A stretch of DNA of 13,575 nt, from contig CALJKV010000125.1 in the NCBI GenBank assembly GCA_937974245.1, positions 1 to 13,575 of the forward strand, read 5' to 3'. The stretch is from an uncultured Chloroflexota bacterium. Lineage in GTDB: Bacteria > Chloroflexota > Anaerolineae > Aggregatilineales > Phototrophicaceae. This document shows, piece by piece, positions 1-5,151 of this stretch. A program made the translations under genes and the position numbers. Positions within the stretch are counted from its first letter, which is position 1, and every line of letters begins with the position of its first letter. Under the pieces are notes generated by a model. It had not been told where the DNA came from, searched no databases, and worked only from the letters and a program-made list of their open reading frames with translations.

Positions 1-64
1 TGATAGCGGCTTCGAGAGCGGTCTGACCTTTTTCGTCTTTGTGAAGATGTTGGTGGTTGAACAT
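1..64 (-). CDS. Archaellin/type IV pilin-like N-terminus (partial)
   Basis: The minus strand from 64 down to 1 encodes 21 residues starting MFNHQH and continuing with KDEKGQTALEAAI; the rest lies outside the window. The short charged leader, a Gly followed by QTALE, and a Glu at +5 after that Gly form a class III (type IV prepilin/archaellin) signal peptide, processed at the Gly by a PilD/FlaK-type peptidase. GQTALEAAI resembles the start of archaellins and of archaellin/type IV pilin N-terminal proteins annotated in Chloroflexota. An AAGGAG ribosome-binding sequence lies 12 bases before the ATG. The mature protein should form an extracellular filament core through its hydrophobic N-terminal helix. 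Whether it is an archaellin, an adhesive pilin or a pseudopilin cannot be told from 21 residues. Confidence 0.7.
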   Translation of the reverse strand, partial: MFNHQHLHKDEKGQTALEAAI

Positions 65-114
65 GATGGTCTATAGCTCCTTATAGATGGATGACTAACT
101 ATACAATTTGTGTC

Positions 115-246
115 ATTCATTCGTTGTCGTTGAATTGATGCTGAATGACGTTGCGATTAATTAGATGTTACAGCGCAAGGTCTGAATCAATAGTTAAGAT
201 TTCCCATTTGGGATTAATTTCACAAAACTTTTATAATTCATTCGTT
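115..246. repeat. 11-bp direct repeat ATTCATTCGTT upstream of pilin gene
   Basis: ATTCATTCGTT occurs at 115-125 and again at 236-246, start to start 121 bases. Both copies are in the AT-rich region upstream of the minus-strand pilin-like gene. They may be regulator binding sites. In such AT-rich DNA an 11-mer match could also be chance. Confidence 0.3.
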
Positions 247-305
247 AAGCGCAGGGCTGTTTGAGGGGAAAAAGAGGTAATTTTGCTGGATTAAGAATTG
301 CTTCA

Positions 306-330
306 GTTTGAAAACTCAAACCAGGTTTGA
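306..330. repeat. Overlapping inverted repeats (GTTTGA / TCAAACC / GGTTTGA)
   Basis: GTTTGA (306-311) pairs with TCAAAC (316-321) across a four-base loop. TCAAACC (316-322) also pairs perfectly with GGTTTGA (324-330) across a single base. The shared middle arm can pair with either neighbour, which resembles a composite operator for a dimeric repressor more than a terminator. It lies about 240 bases upstream of the pilin-like start. Confidence 0.35.
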
Positions 331-652
331 TTAATTATTGAAGGCTGGTACATTGTGTCAGTTATGCACCCATTGCCCGACTTTCGCCACCAGGGTGACA
401 AATACGCGGCGATCCTGCACCGCTTTAACCTTTAAAACGTTTATTATTGCGAGGAAATCAATGGTCAATTGAGGTTTGCTCATGCGATCGACACCACATC
501 TTACGACTCCCTTGATTCTAATAGGCAAATAGATAAGTCGCTGTCATCCGACATCGACCTGCTTCAAACTGCCAAATTCCAGGGGAACTGTGTAAGCCCT
601 AATTCCTATAAGCCCCGGGTTTCTTACCCGCTATCCCACACCCCTTCGCCTA

Positions 653-2038
653 TCACTCCCCTGGTTCGGTGTGGATAGTGACGCGCTCGAGCTGGGGCAG
701 GTCGGCACGCAACCGCAGTTCAGCGTCTTCCGCCAGGCTATGCGCCGCCTCCACGGTGATTTCCGCCGGGAGGGTGACGTGCATTGTCAGGGCGTAACCG
801 GTATCCACCGGATACACGTCCAGGTTGTGCCAACCGGCGCGGGGAAACTGTGTTCTGAGCAGCGTCCGTGCCTGTCTCCGCAGCGCCTCCGCCTGGTCAC
901 TGGCGGCCTGCAGGGGCGCGGGCGGCAGCGCCGGTTCGATGTGCGTTACGACTTCGGTGATTTCCGGGATGTGTACCCGGATTTGCGCTTCCAGGCGGCT
1001 GACCTGCTCATGAGCCGCGACCAGGGTCTGCCCTGGTGGGACTTCGACATGCATTTCCAGCCGTTTACCAGCAGCGCCATCGCACACACGAACCTCATGC
1101 ACAGCCAGCCCCAGGCCGTCGGCACAGGCGCGGGTGCGGAGCATATAGTCCGGTTCGGCAGCAGCGGCGGGGACGAAATGCACTTCCACTTCTTCCACAC
1201 CCGGCACGGCCTGTTCCAGCCGGTCACGGATGGCGCTGGCGATAGCGGCGGTGTGGTCGGCGGTGACTTCCGGCGCGACCTCGACATCAATATCAATGTA
1301 GGTGGCGTCGGCGGGGCCGCGGCTGCGGGCGCGGATGACATGCCCGGAGGGGACAGCCTCAGCCGCCCACTCGGCCAGGACTTCTGATGGAATGGGGGCG
1401 GTATCCACCAGCACACTGCCGGTCTGTCGCAGCACCCCCCAGGCAGCCCGCAGGATCAGGCCAACAATCACCAGCGCCGCGACGGTATCGGCCCAATACC
1501 AGCCAAACAGGGTGATGAGCGTCATGCTCACCAGGACGGCCAGCGTGACGCTGATGTCCGCGCGGGTATGGGCGGCATCGGCCAGCAGCAGTTCGGAGTG
1601 CAACCGGCGTCCGGCGCGGGATTCATAGGTGTTGACGAAGATGTTCACGGCCAGTGTAGCGAGCATCACGACAAAAGCCAGCGGCGTGATGACCGGCGGT
1701 TCGCCCCCGTTCAGGCGTTCCAGGGCGCCGCTGGTGATCTCCCAGGCCGTCACCAGCAGAAACGCGCCGATCCCCAGCGCGGCCAGCGTCTCAAAGCGGC
1801 GATGGCCGTAAGGATGGTCATCATCGGGCGGGCGGTTGGCGAGCCGGTTGGCGACCAGCGCGACCACGTTGGACGAGCCGTCAATCAGGGAATGGAAGCC
1901 GTCGGCGGTGATTGCCAGCGCCCCGCTCCACAGCCCGATGGCGATTTTACTGAAGGCCACGCCGAGATTCAGAATGAGCGTGAGCAGCAGCACGCGGCGC
2001 ACTTCCTGGCGGGTCGTTTCATTGGGGATTTTCGTCAT
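653..2038 (-). CDS. Cation diffusion facilitator with three C-terminal domains
   Basis: A 461-residue inner-membrane metal/proton antiporter of the CDF family. Hydrophobic helices fill residues ~15-205. In TM2 the motif is H49-S-L-I-D53 and in TM5 H157-T-R-A-D161, giving two HxxxD half-sites that match the tetrahedral transport site of zinc-type CDFs. The loop DDDHPYGHRRFE (72-83) is typical of the family. The cytoplasmic part is unusually long: after ~205 there are three similar alpha/beta segments (~207-290, 296-370, 383-461), each ending in a strand such as VEVHFVP, VVTHIEP or VTIHTEP. Most CDFs, around 300 residues, have one such domain. The start is fixed by the only nearby ATG, with GGAG 13 bases upstream. 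Zinc export is likely; cobalt, cadmium or iron cannot be excluded. Confidence 0.9.
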   Translation of the reverse strand: MTKIPNETTRQEVRRVLLLTLILNLGVAFSKIAIGLWSGALAITADGFHSLIDGSSNVVALVANRLANRPPDDDHPYGHRRFETLAALGIGAFLLVTAWEITSGALERLNGGEPPVITPLAFVVMLATLAVNIFVNTYESRAGRRLHSELLLADAAHTRADISVTLAVLVSMTLITLFGWYWADTVAALVIVGLILRAAWGVLRQTGSVLVDTAPIPSEVLAEWAAEAVPSGHVIRARSRGPADATYIDIDVEVAPEVTADHTAAIASAIRDRLEQAVPGVEEVEVHFVPAAAAEPDYMLRTRACADGLGLAVHEVRVCDGAAGKRLEMHVEVPPGQTLVAAHEQVSRLEAQIRVHIPEITEVVTHIEPALPPAPLQAASDQAEALRRQARTLLRTQFPRAGWHNLDVYPVDTGYALTMHVTLPAEITVEAAHSLAEDAELRLRADLPQLERVTIHTEPGE

Positions 2039-2072
2039 GATGAGAGTCCGTCTCCAACTGTTTGCTCTTTTT

Positions 2073-2102
2073 ATCGTAGGGGTATTCGCTGCTCTTTGAC
2101 AA
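2073..2102 (-). promoter_or_regulatory. Candidate sigma70 promoter for the CDF gene
   Basis: On the minus strand TTGTCA (2102-2097) is followed after 18 bases by TACGAT (2078-2073), 35 bases upstream of the CDF ATG. The -35 matches consensus in five of six positions and the -10 in four. This is the best candidate in the 278-base gap between the divergent genes. Confidence 0.35.
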
Positions 2103-2316
2103 TATGGAACAGCTTTCTTAGGTCAGGCTCAGTCCCCGGCGGGATGGTCGGAAATGAAAATTAGGCGGGCAAAAAATCGAAACAAACCGTTGTCTATTGC
2201 GCGTATCAGGGGGACGATCCTCGCGGAAGTCGAGCGGAGCCGGATATATTGCGGGGCTGCTGGCGTCTGTGTTACTGTTGTAAGTGTCGCAAGAGATTCG
2301 TAACCGTGAGGAAGTC

Positions 2317-2883
2317 ATGAGCCGACTACGCCGCCTGGTGTTGATAACCGCTGTTGGGCTGCTGGCTGTCGTGGCCGGGGGCGCGGTTATCGCGCAGACT
2401 GGCACGCCGGGGAATACCCCGCCGCAGCGTGAAATTTATACGGCGCTGGGGATCGCCGACGCTGCCTTCGAGCCGGAGATGTGGCTTGCCCGCGCCACCG
2501 AGCAGGAAGACCGGACAACCGCTGAGTGGCGTTCGGAGTCCCTCTCCGGGCTGGCCTTTTTAGAATACCTGCATTTTGACCCAGGCATCGCCCCGGAAGA
2601 AACCGATGTCTTTTTCTCGCACGACTGGTTTAATGTCGTGTTTTCCTCGTATGCCTCCTGGGAAAAACGTGCCTCCTGTAACTTTGAGAACCATGTCACC
2701 CTGCGGGAGTTCGCCGTTGTCTCCGGCAATACCGCTTATACACTGCGCTACTGGACACAGTACATCAATGAGACGCGGGTGCTGGCGCTCTTCCTGACGT
2801 TCCCGCAAACCGAGACCGCCCTGCTGGATACCTATGCCGAACGGCTGTTCCCGGCGGCTTTTCGTTGTGAGGCGGACTCATGA
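2317..2883 (+). CDS. Secreted protein of unknown function
   Basis: 188 residues. The ATG at 2317 is preferred over an in-frame GTG at 2284 because GAGGAAG lies just upstream and the product then begins with a clean signal peptide: MSRLRRL, a hydrophobic stretch 7-22, and AVIAQTG with cleavage probably near residues 26-27. There is no lipobox cysteine. The mature domain (~38-188) is rich in Phe, Tyr and Trp, with acidic helices and two cysteines (C121, C184) that could form a disulfide outside the membrane. I do not recognise the family. Its stop overlaps the start of the biotin carrier gene by four bases (ATGA at 2880), so the two are probably translated together. The 5' side is the intergenic gap shared with the divergent CDF gene, where no strong promoter is visible. 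Confidence 0.75.
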   Translation: MSRLRRLVLITAVGLLAVVAGGAVIAQTGTPGNTPPQREIYTALGIADAAFEPEMWLARATEQEDRTTAEWRSESLSGLAFLEYLHFDPGIAPEETDVFFSHDWFNVVFSSYASWEKRASCNFENHVTLREFAVVSGNTAYTLRYWTQYINETRVLALFLTFPQTETALLDTYAERLFPAAFRCEADS

Positions 2884-3368
2884 TCTACACCTATGAGTTT
2901 GATGGCGCGGTTTACACCGTCCAGCTCGAACGCAAGGCAGACGGCTCGTATCAGGCGGTCATCGGGGAACGCACCTATACATTCCAGGCCGAGGCGGTCA
3001 ATAACGGCGGTTGGCTGCTGACGCTGGGGGCGCGGCGCGAACTGGTCTACAGCGCGGCGCAGGGGGAACAGCGTTTTATCAATGCCGATGGGCGTGACTT
3101 CACGCTGACGATCCCGGATACACGCGGGCGGGCGCGGCGGCAGTCCGGCGGCGGCGGCGATCTGATGGCGCAGATGCCCGGCCAGGTGGTCAATGTCCTG
3201 GTCGCGGTGGGTGACAGCGTCACACGCGGGCAAACGCTGGTCATCCTGGAGGCGATGAAGATGGAAATCCGGGTGGCCGCGCCGGGGGATGGCACGGTCA
3301 AGCGGCTGCTGGTGGCACAGGGGGACGTTGTGGAACGCGGCCAGCTTCTGCTGGAAGTGGCGGGGTGA
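2880..3368 (+). CDS. Biotin/lipoyl attachment protein (BCCP-like)
   Basis: 162 residues. The C-terminal ~70 residues form a biotinyl domain: MPGQVVNVLVAVGD at ~99-112, then the biotinylation motif EAMKM with Lys127, then a second half ending LLVAQGDVVERGQLLLEVAG. Residues 1-80 form a beta-rich N-terminal region, and a flexible linker (GRARRQSGGGGD, ~83-94) joins the two. The layout resembles the carrier end of acyl-CoA (propionyl/acetyl-CoA) carboxylase alpha subunits, supplied as a separate chain. It would carry carboxybiotin between a biotin carboxylase and a carboxyltransferase in the cytoplasm. Neither partner is in the window, so they must be encoded elsewhere. The ATG overlaps the previous stop (ATGA), which fixes the start and implies translational coupling. 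The exact carboxylase it serves is unknown. Confidence 0.88.
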   Translation: MIYTYEFDGAVYTVQLERKADGSYQAVIGERTYTFQAEAVNNGGWLLTLGARRELVYSAAQGEQRFINADGRDFTLTIPDTRGRARRQSGGGGDLMAQMPGQVVNVLVAVGDSVTRGQTLVILEAMKMEIRVAAPGDGTVKRLLVAQGDVVERGQLLLEVAG

Positions 3369-3369
3369 G

Positions 3370-3390
3370 TGATGTGATTTGACAAGGTTC
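3370..3390 (+). repeat. 21-bp direct repeat, left copy
   Basis: TGATGT followed by GATTTGACAAGGTTC matches positions 4140-4160 in 20 of 21 bases (T/C at the sixth base). The two copies bracket the HNH cassette. This copy contains the -35 hexamer TTGACA of the cassette promoter. Confidence 0.8.
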
Positions 3391-3408
3391 ATCGTTCATC
3401 CATATATT
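3379..3408 (+). promoter_or_regulatory. Sigma70-type promoter of the HNH cassette
   Basis: A perfect -35 TTGACA (3379-3384), an 18-base spacer and a -10 TATATT (3403-3408, five of six) lie ~50 bases before the ATG at 3457. This is the best housekeeping-type promoter in the window. Confidence 0.65.
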
Positions 3409-3456
3409 GAAGTAAATTGTTGGGTGTATAGAACGAGATTAGCCGGGGTGAAATCT

Positions 3457-3708
3457 ATGGCACTTGCACAGCCAGATACTTTGTTTTCGGAAATCATTGA
3501 TTTTCTGGCATCCACGCCAACGCCGGAGGACATTATCGCGTTCAAGCCGTCTGGAAGACTGGAACAACGTGTGAGCGACCTGCTGGAGCGAAACCGCCAG
3601 GACACTCTGACGGCTGAAGGCCGGGCGGAGCTGGATGAATTTCTACGCATGAATCATTTCATGAATATGCTCAAAATCCGCGCGCGTGAAAAGTTGTCCC
3701 AGGCATGA
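3457..3708 (+). CDS. Small partner protein of HNH endonuclease
   Basis: 83 residues from the ATG at 3457, preceded by GGGGTGA at a usual distance. A longer reading from TTG at 3379 would start inside the -35 box, so it is rejected. The protein is mostly helical and charged: an N-terminal helix (DTLFSEIIDFLAST), PTPEDIIAFKPS, then a helix-turn-helix-like C-terminal half (VSDLLERNRQDTLTAEGRAELDEF) ending in MNMLKIRAREKL. I recall similar ~80-residue proteins directly upstream of HNH endonuclease genes in cyanobacteria and Chloroflexota, with no function assigned. Its stop overlaps the HNH start by four bases (ATGA), so a roughly equal supply of the two proteins is likely. It could be a binding partner, inhibitor or specificity factor of the nuclease; the sequence does not decide. 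Confidence 0.75.
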   Translation: MALAQPDTLFSEIIDFLASTPTPEDIIAFKPSGRLEQRVSDLLERNRQDTLTAEGRAELDEFLRMNHFMNMLKIRAREKLSQA

Positions 3709-4124
3709 GTTATATCAGCAGCGAATTACGTCACCAGGTACTGGCACGGGCTAATAACTGCTGCGAGTATTGTTGTCTGAGTCAGGAAGATAACACTTTT
3801 TCGTTTCAGGTGGATCACATTATTGCCGAAAAACACGGTGGCACCACAGAACTGAATAACTTATCGTGGAGCTGCCCAGGCTGTAATGTATTTAAGGGGA
3901 GCGACATCGGCTCAATTGACCCGGAAACAGGCCGTCTAACCCCCCTTTTTAATCCACGACAGCAAAAATGGGCAGAGCACTTTCGTTTGGAGGGCGCCAG
4001 CATTGAACCGCTTACGCCGGAAGGCCGTGTAACGGTGCGTCTGCTGAAGTTCAATCGGATCGAACAGATAGACGAGCGCCGCGCATTAATCGCACTAGGA
4101 CGCTATCCCTGCATAGCACCCTGA
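3705..4124 (+). CDS. HNH endonuclease
   Basis: 139 residues with a full HNH (beta-beta-alpha metal) motif. C20-x2-C23 and C57-x2-C60 form a structural zinc site. D37-H38 in the strand QVDHIIAEKHGG provides the catalytic His, N52 lies in NNLSWSC, and N61 is in the CNVFKG helix. It should bind one divalent metal and cut DNA. After ~70 a C-terminal region follows (PETGRLTPLFNPRQQKWAEH, then FRLEGASIEPLTPEGR), a layout common to small McrA-like HNH proteins. The first four bases overlap the previous stop. The gene is noticeably AT-richer than its neighbours (25 G/C of 60 at 3781-3840), consistent with acquisition from outside. There is no methyltransferase nearby, so a classical restriction system is not supported. 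Homing, phage defence or a toxin role remain open. Confidence 0.88.
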   Translation: MSYISSELRHQVLARANNCCEYCCLSQEDNTFSFQVDHIIAEKHGGTTELNNLSWSCPGCNVFKGSDIGSIDPETGRLTPLFNPRQQKWAEHFRLEGASIEPLTPEGRVTVRLLKFNRIEQIDERRALIALGRYPCIAP

Positions 4125-4139
4125 AAACGATTGGCCGAA

Positions 4140-4160
4140 TGATGCGATTTGACAAGGTTC
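4140..4160 (+). repeat. 21-bp direct repeat, right copy
   Basis: Second copy of the repeat at 3370-3390 (20 of 21 identical), starting 16 bases after the HNH stop codon. Here TTGACA is followed by a TATAAT only after 32 bases (4187-4192), too far apart for one sigma70 promoter. Confidence 0.8.
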
Positions 4161-4192
4161 GACAAGCGTTTTGGCGCAGTTGTCGCTATAAT
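4160..4192 (+). promoter_or_regulatory. Inverted repeat and -10 box upstream of HhH gene
   Basis: CGACAAGCG (4160-4168), a TTTTGG loop, and CGC-AG-TTGTCG (4175-4185) form an inverted repeat: six plus three base pairs with a two-base bulge. It ends one base before a perfect -10 TATAAT (4187-4192). The arm occupies the place where a -35 box should be, and no good -35 is seen at 16-18 bases. This suits an activator or repressor site at the promoter of the gene starting at 4252. Confidence 0.45.
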
Positions 4193-4251
4193 ATGTCCCA
4201 ATAATATTCATCCTTTTACGAGTGAAACAAGAGCTTAGAAGGGGGTTCATT

Positions 4252-4977
4252 ATGGATCGTTCAGTACGTTGGCTCCTGGCAGCCGTGCTGCTTACCGCGG
4301 CGGTGCTCCTGGCCGCTAACCTGTTAGTGGCCGAAGAGACGCCGGTTAGCTGGGGACTGGTGCTGGTGCTGGCCGTTATCGGGGTGGTGCTGGGAGTGTG
4401 GGCGTGGCGGGATGAACGGGCGGAGGCTGACCAGTCCGCCGCTGCTGCCACAAAATTAACGGAGGCGGAGGCGCTCAAGGCCAAAGCGGAAGCGAAAGCT
4501 ACAACCGGAGACGAAGCGGCAGCCAAAGCGAAGGCAGAAGCTGAAGCGAAAGCCAAACAGGAAGCGGCAGCCAAAGCGAAGGCAGAAGCTGAAGCCAAGG
4601 CCAAACAGGAAGCGGCAGCCAAAGCGAAGGCAGAGGCTGAAGCCAAAGCGAAGGCAGAGGCAGCCGCTAAAAAGACACAGGAAGCAGAGACTAAGCCCAA
4701 GGCAAAACCCGCCGCCGCCAGCAAGCCCGACAACCTGACGGTGGTGGAAGGCATCGGCCCGAAGATGTCCGCCGCGCTCATCACCGCCGGGATTGACACC
4801 TACGCCAAGCTGGCCGCCGCCTCGGAAGACACGCTGCGGGAAGCAGTCGAGGCCGCCGGGATGCGTCTGGCGCCGAGTATCCCCACCTGGGCGGAACAGG
4901 CCGGGTACGCCGCGAAGGGCGACTGGGACGGCCTGAAGGCGCTGCAAGGCACGCTCAAGGGTGGCCGGCGGGAATAA
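4252..4977 (+). CDS. Membrane-anchored helix-hairpin-helix protein
   Basis: 241 residues from the ATG at 4252 (AAGGGGG seven bases upstream; an in-frame GTG at 4222 is less likely). Two hydrophobic helices at ~7-27 and 33-52 form a hairpin in the membrane. Residues ~58-155 are almost only Ala, Lys, Glu and Gln, including three near-identical 16-residue units (EAAAKAKAEAEAKAKQ), which should form one long rigid helix or coiled coil. Residues ~160-235 contain a helix-hairpin-helix/DUF4332-like domain: LTVVEGIGPKMSAALITAGI with the GIGP hairpin, then YAKLAAASEDTLREAVEAAG. Such domains bind DNA non-specifically or pack against partners. The plan resembles a tether holding a DNA- or protein-binding head away from the membrane; this is inference. 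TolA-like stalks are similar in composition but lack the HhH head. Confidence 0.8.
   Translation: MDRSVRWLLAAVLLTAAVLLAANLLVAEETPVSWGLVLVLAVIGVVLGVWAWRDERAEADQSAAAATKLTEAEALKAKAEAKATTGDEAAAKAKAEAEAKAKQEAAAKAKAEAEAKAKQEAAAKAKAEAEAKAKAEAAAKKTQEAETKPKAKPAAASKPDNLTVVEGIGPKMSAALITAGIDTYAKLAAASEDTLREAVEAAGMRLAPSIPTWAEQAGYAAKGDWDGLKALQGTLKGGRRE
4513..4656 (+). repeat. In-frame 48-bp tandem repeat (three units)
   Basis: Units begin with GAAGCGGCAGCCAAAGCGAA at 4513, 4561 and 4609, each 48 bases (16 codons). The first two differ at two bases; the third diverges towards its end. Unit gain or loss keeps the reading frame, so stalk length can vary by steps of 16 residues. Confidence 0.9.
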
Positions 4978-5063
4978 GATATACGCGTTATTTTCGACAA
5001 TCTATTGGTCTGGTTATATCGAACGCAATCACCTGACTCCATCCGGGAAGTCGGGGTTTGTGT

Positions 5064-5083
5064 GTGTGTCGCCGGCGACACAC
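5064..5083. promoter_or_regulatory. Perfect 20-bp palindrome GTGTGTCGCCGGCGACACAC
   Basis: The ten-base arms are perfectly complementary with no spacer, and pairing extends by a G-U and two more pairs outward. It lies 87 bases after the HhH gene and 68 bases before the propeller gene. No T tract follows on either strand, so an intrinsic terminator is unlikely. A dimeric regulator site or an RNA-stabilising hairpin fits better. Confidence 0.5.
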
Positions 5084-5151
5084 GCAGGGAAAATGATGGG
5101 GTGATTATTTGACGAAGCAGAAGTTGTTAAACTCGTGGAAGAAATCAGGAT

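Larger units (their letters stand above)
65..652. other. Long AT-rich intergenic region
   Basis: No convincing gene is seen in these ~590 bases. The part to about 350 is strikingly AT-rich (15 G/C of 60 at 181-240), unlike the GC-rich coding DNA to the right. It should contain the promoter of the pilin-like gene; a weak minus-strand -10 candidate TATAGT lies at 103-98. It also holds short direct and inverted repeats, listed separately. At 364-435 a 23-codon open stretch has GC-rich, coding-like codons (MHPLPDFRHQGDKY...) and ends in TAA. It could be a remnant of a transposase N-terminus, but this is a guess. A small hairpin with CGGGT/ACCCG arms lies at 616-630, without a T tract. Confidence 0.5.

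Noticed and set aside
616..630. Terminator of the CDF gene
   Set aside because: The stem is only five pairs and no T tract follows on the minus strand.
469..678. 69-residue open reading frame on the plus strand
   Set aside because: It has a non-ATG start, odd low-complexity composition, no ribosome-binding site and runs into the 3' end of the CDF gene.
671..1387. 238-residue open reading frame on the plus strand
   Set aside because: It is antisense to the CDF gene, has no recognisable domain or ribosome-binding site, and arises from the high GC content of the true frame.
4149..4192. Single sigma70 promoter made of TTGACA and TATAAT
   Set aside because: The boxes are 32 bases apart, well outside the usable spacing.
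4095..4799. Ala/Ser-rich open reading frame on the minus strand
   Set aside because: It is the complement of the Ala/Lys/Glu stalk repeats and has no independent signal.
5064..5083. Intrinsic terminator
   Set aside because: The palindrome is perfect but neither strand has a following run of T.
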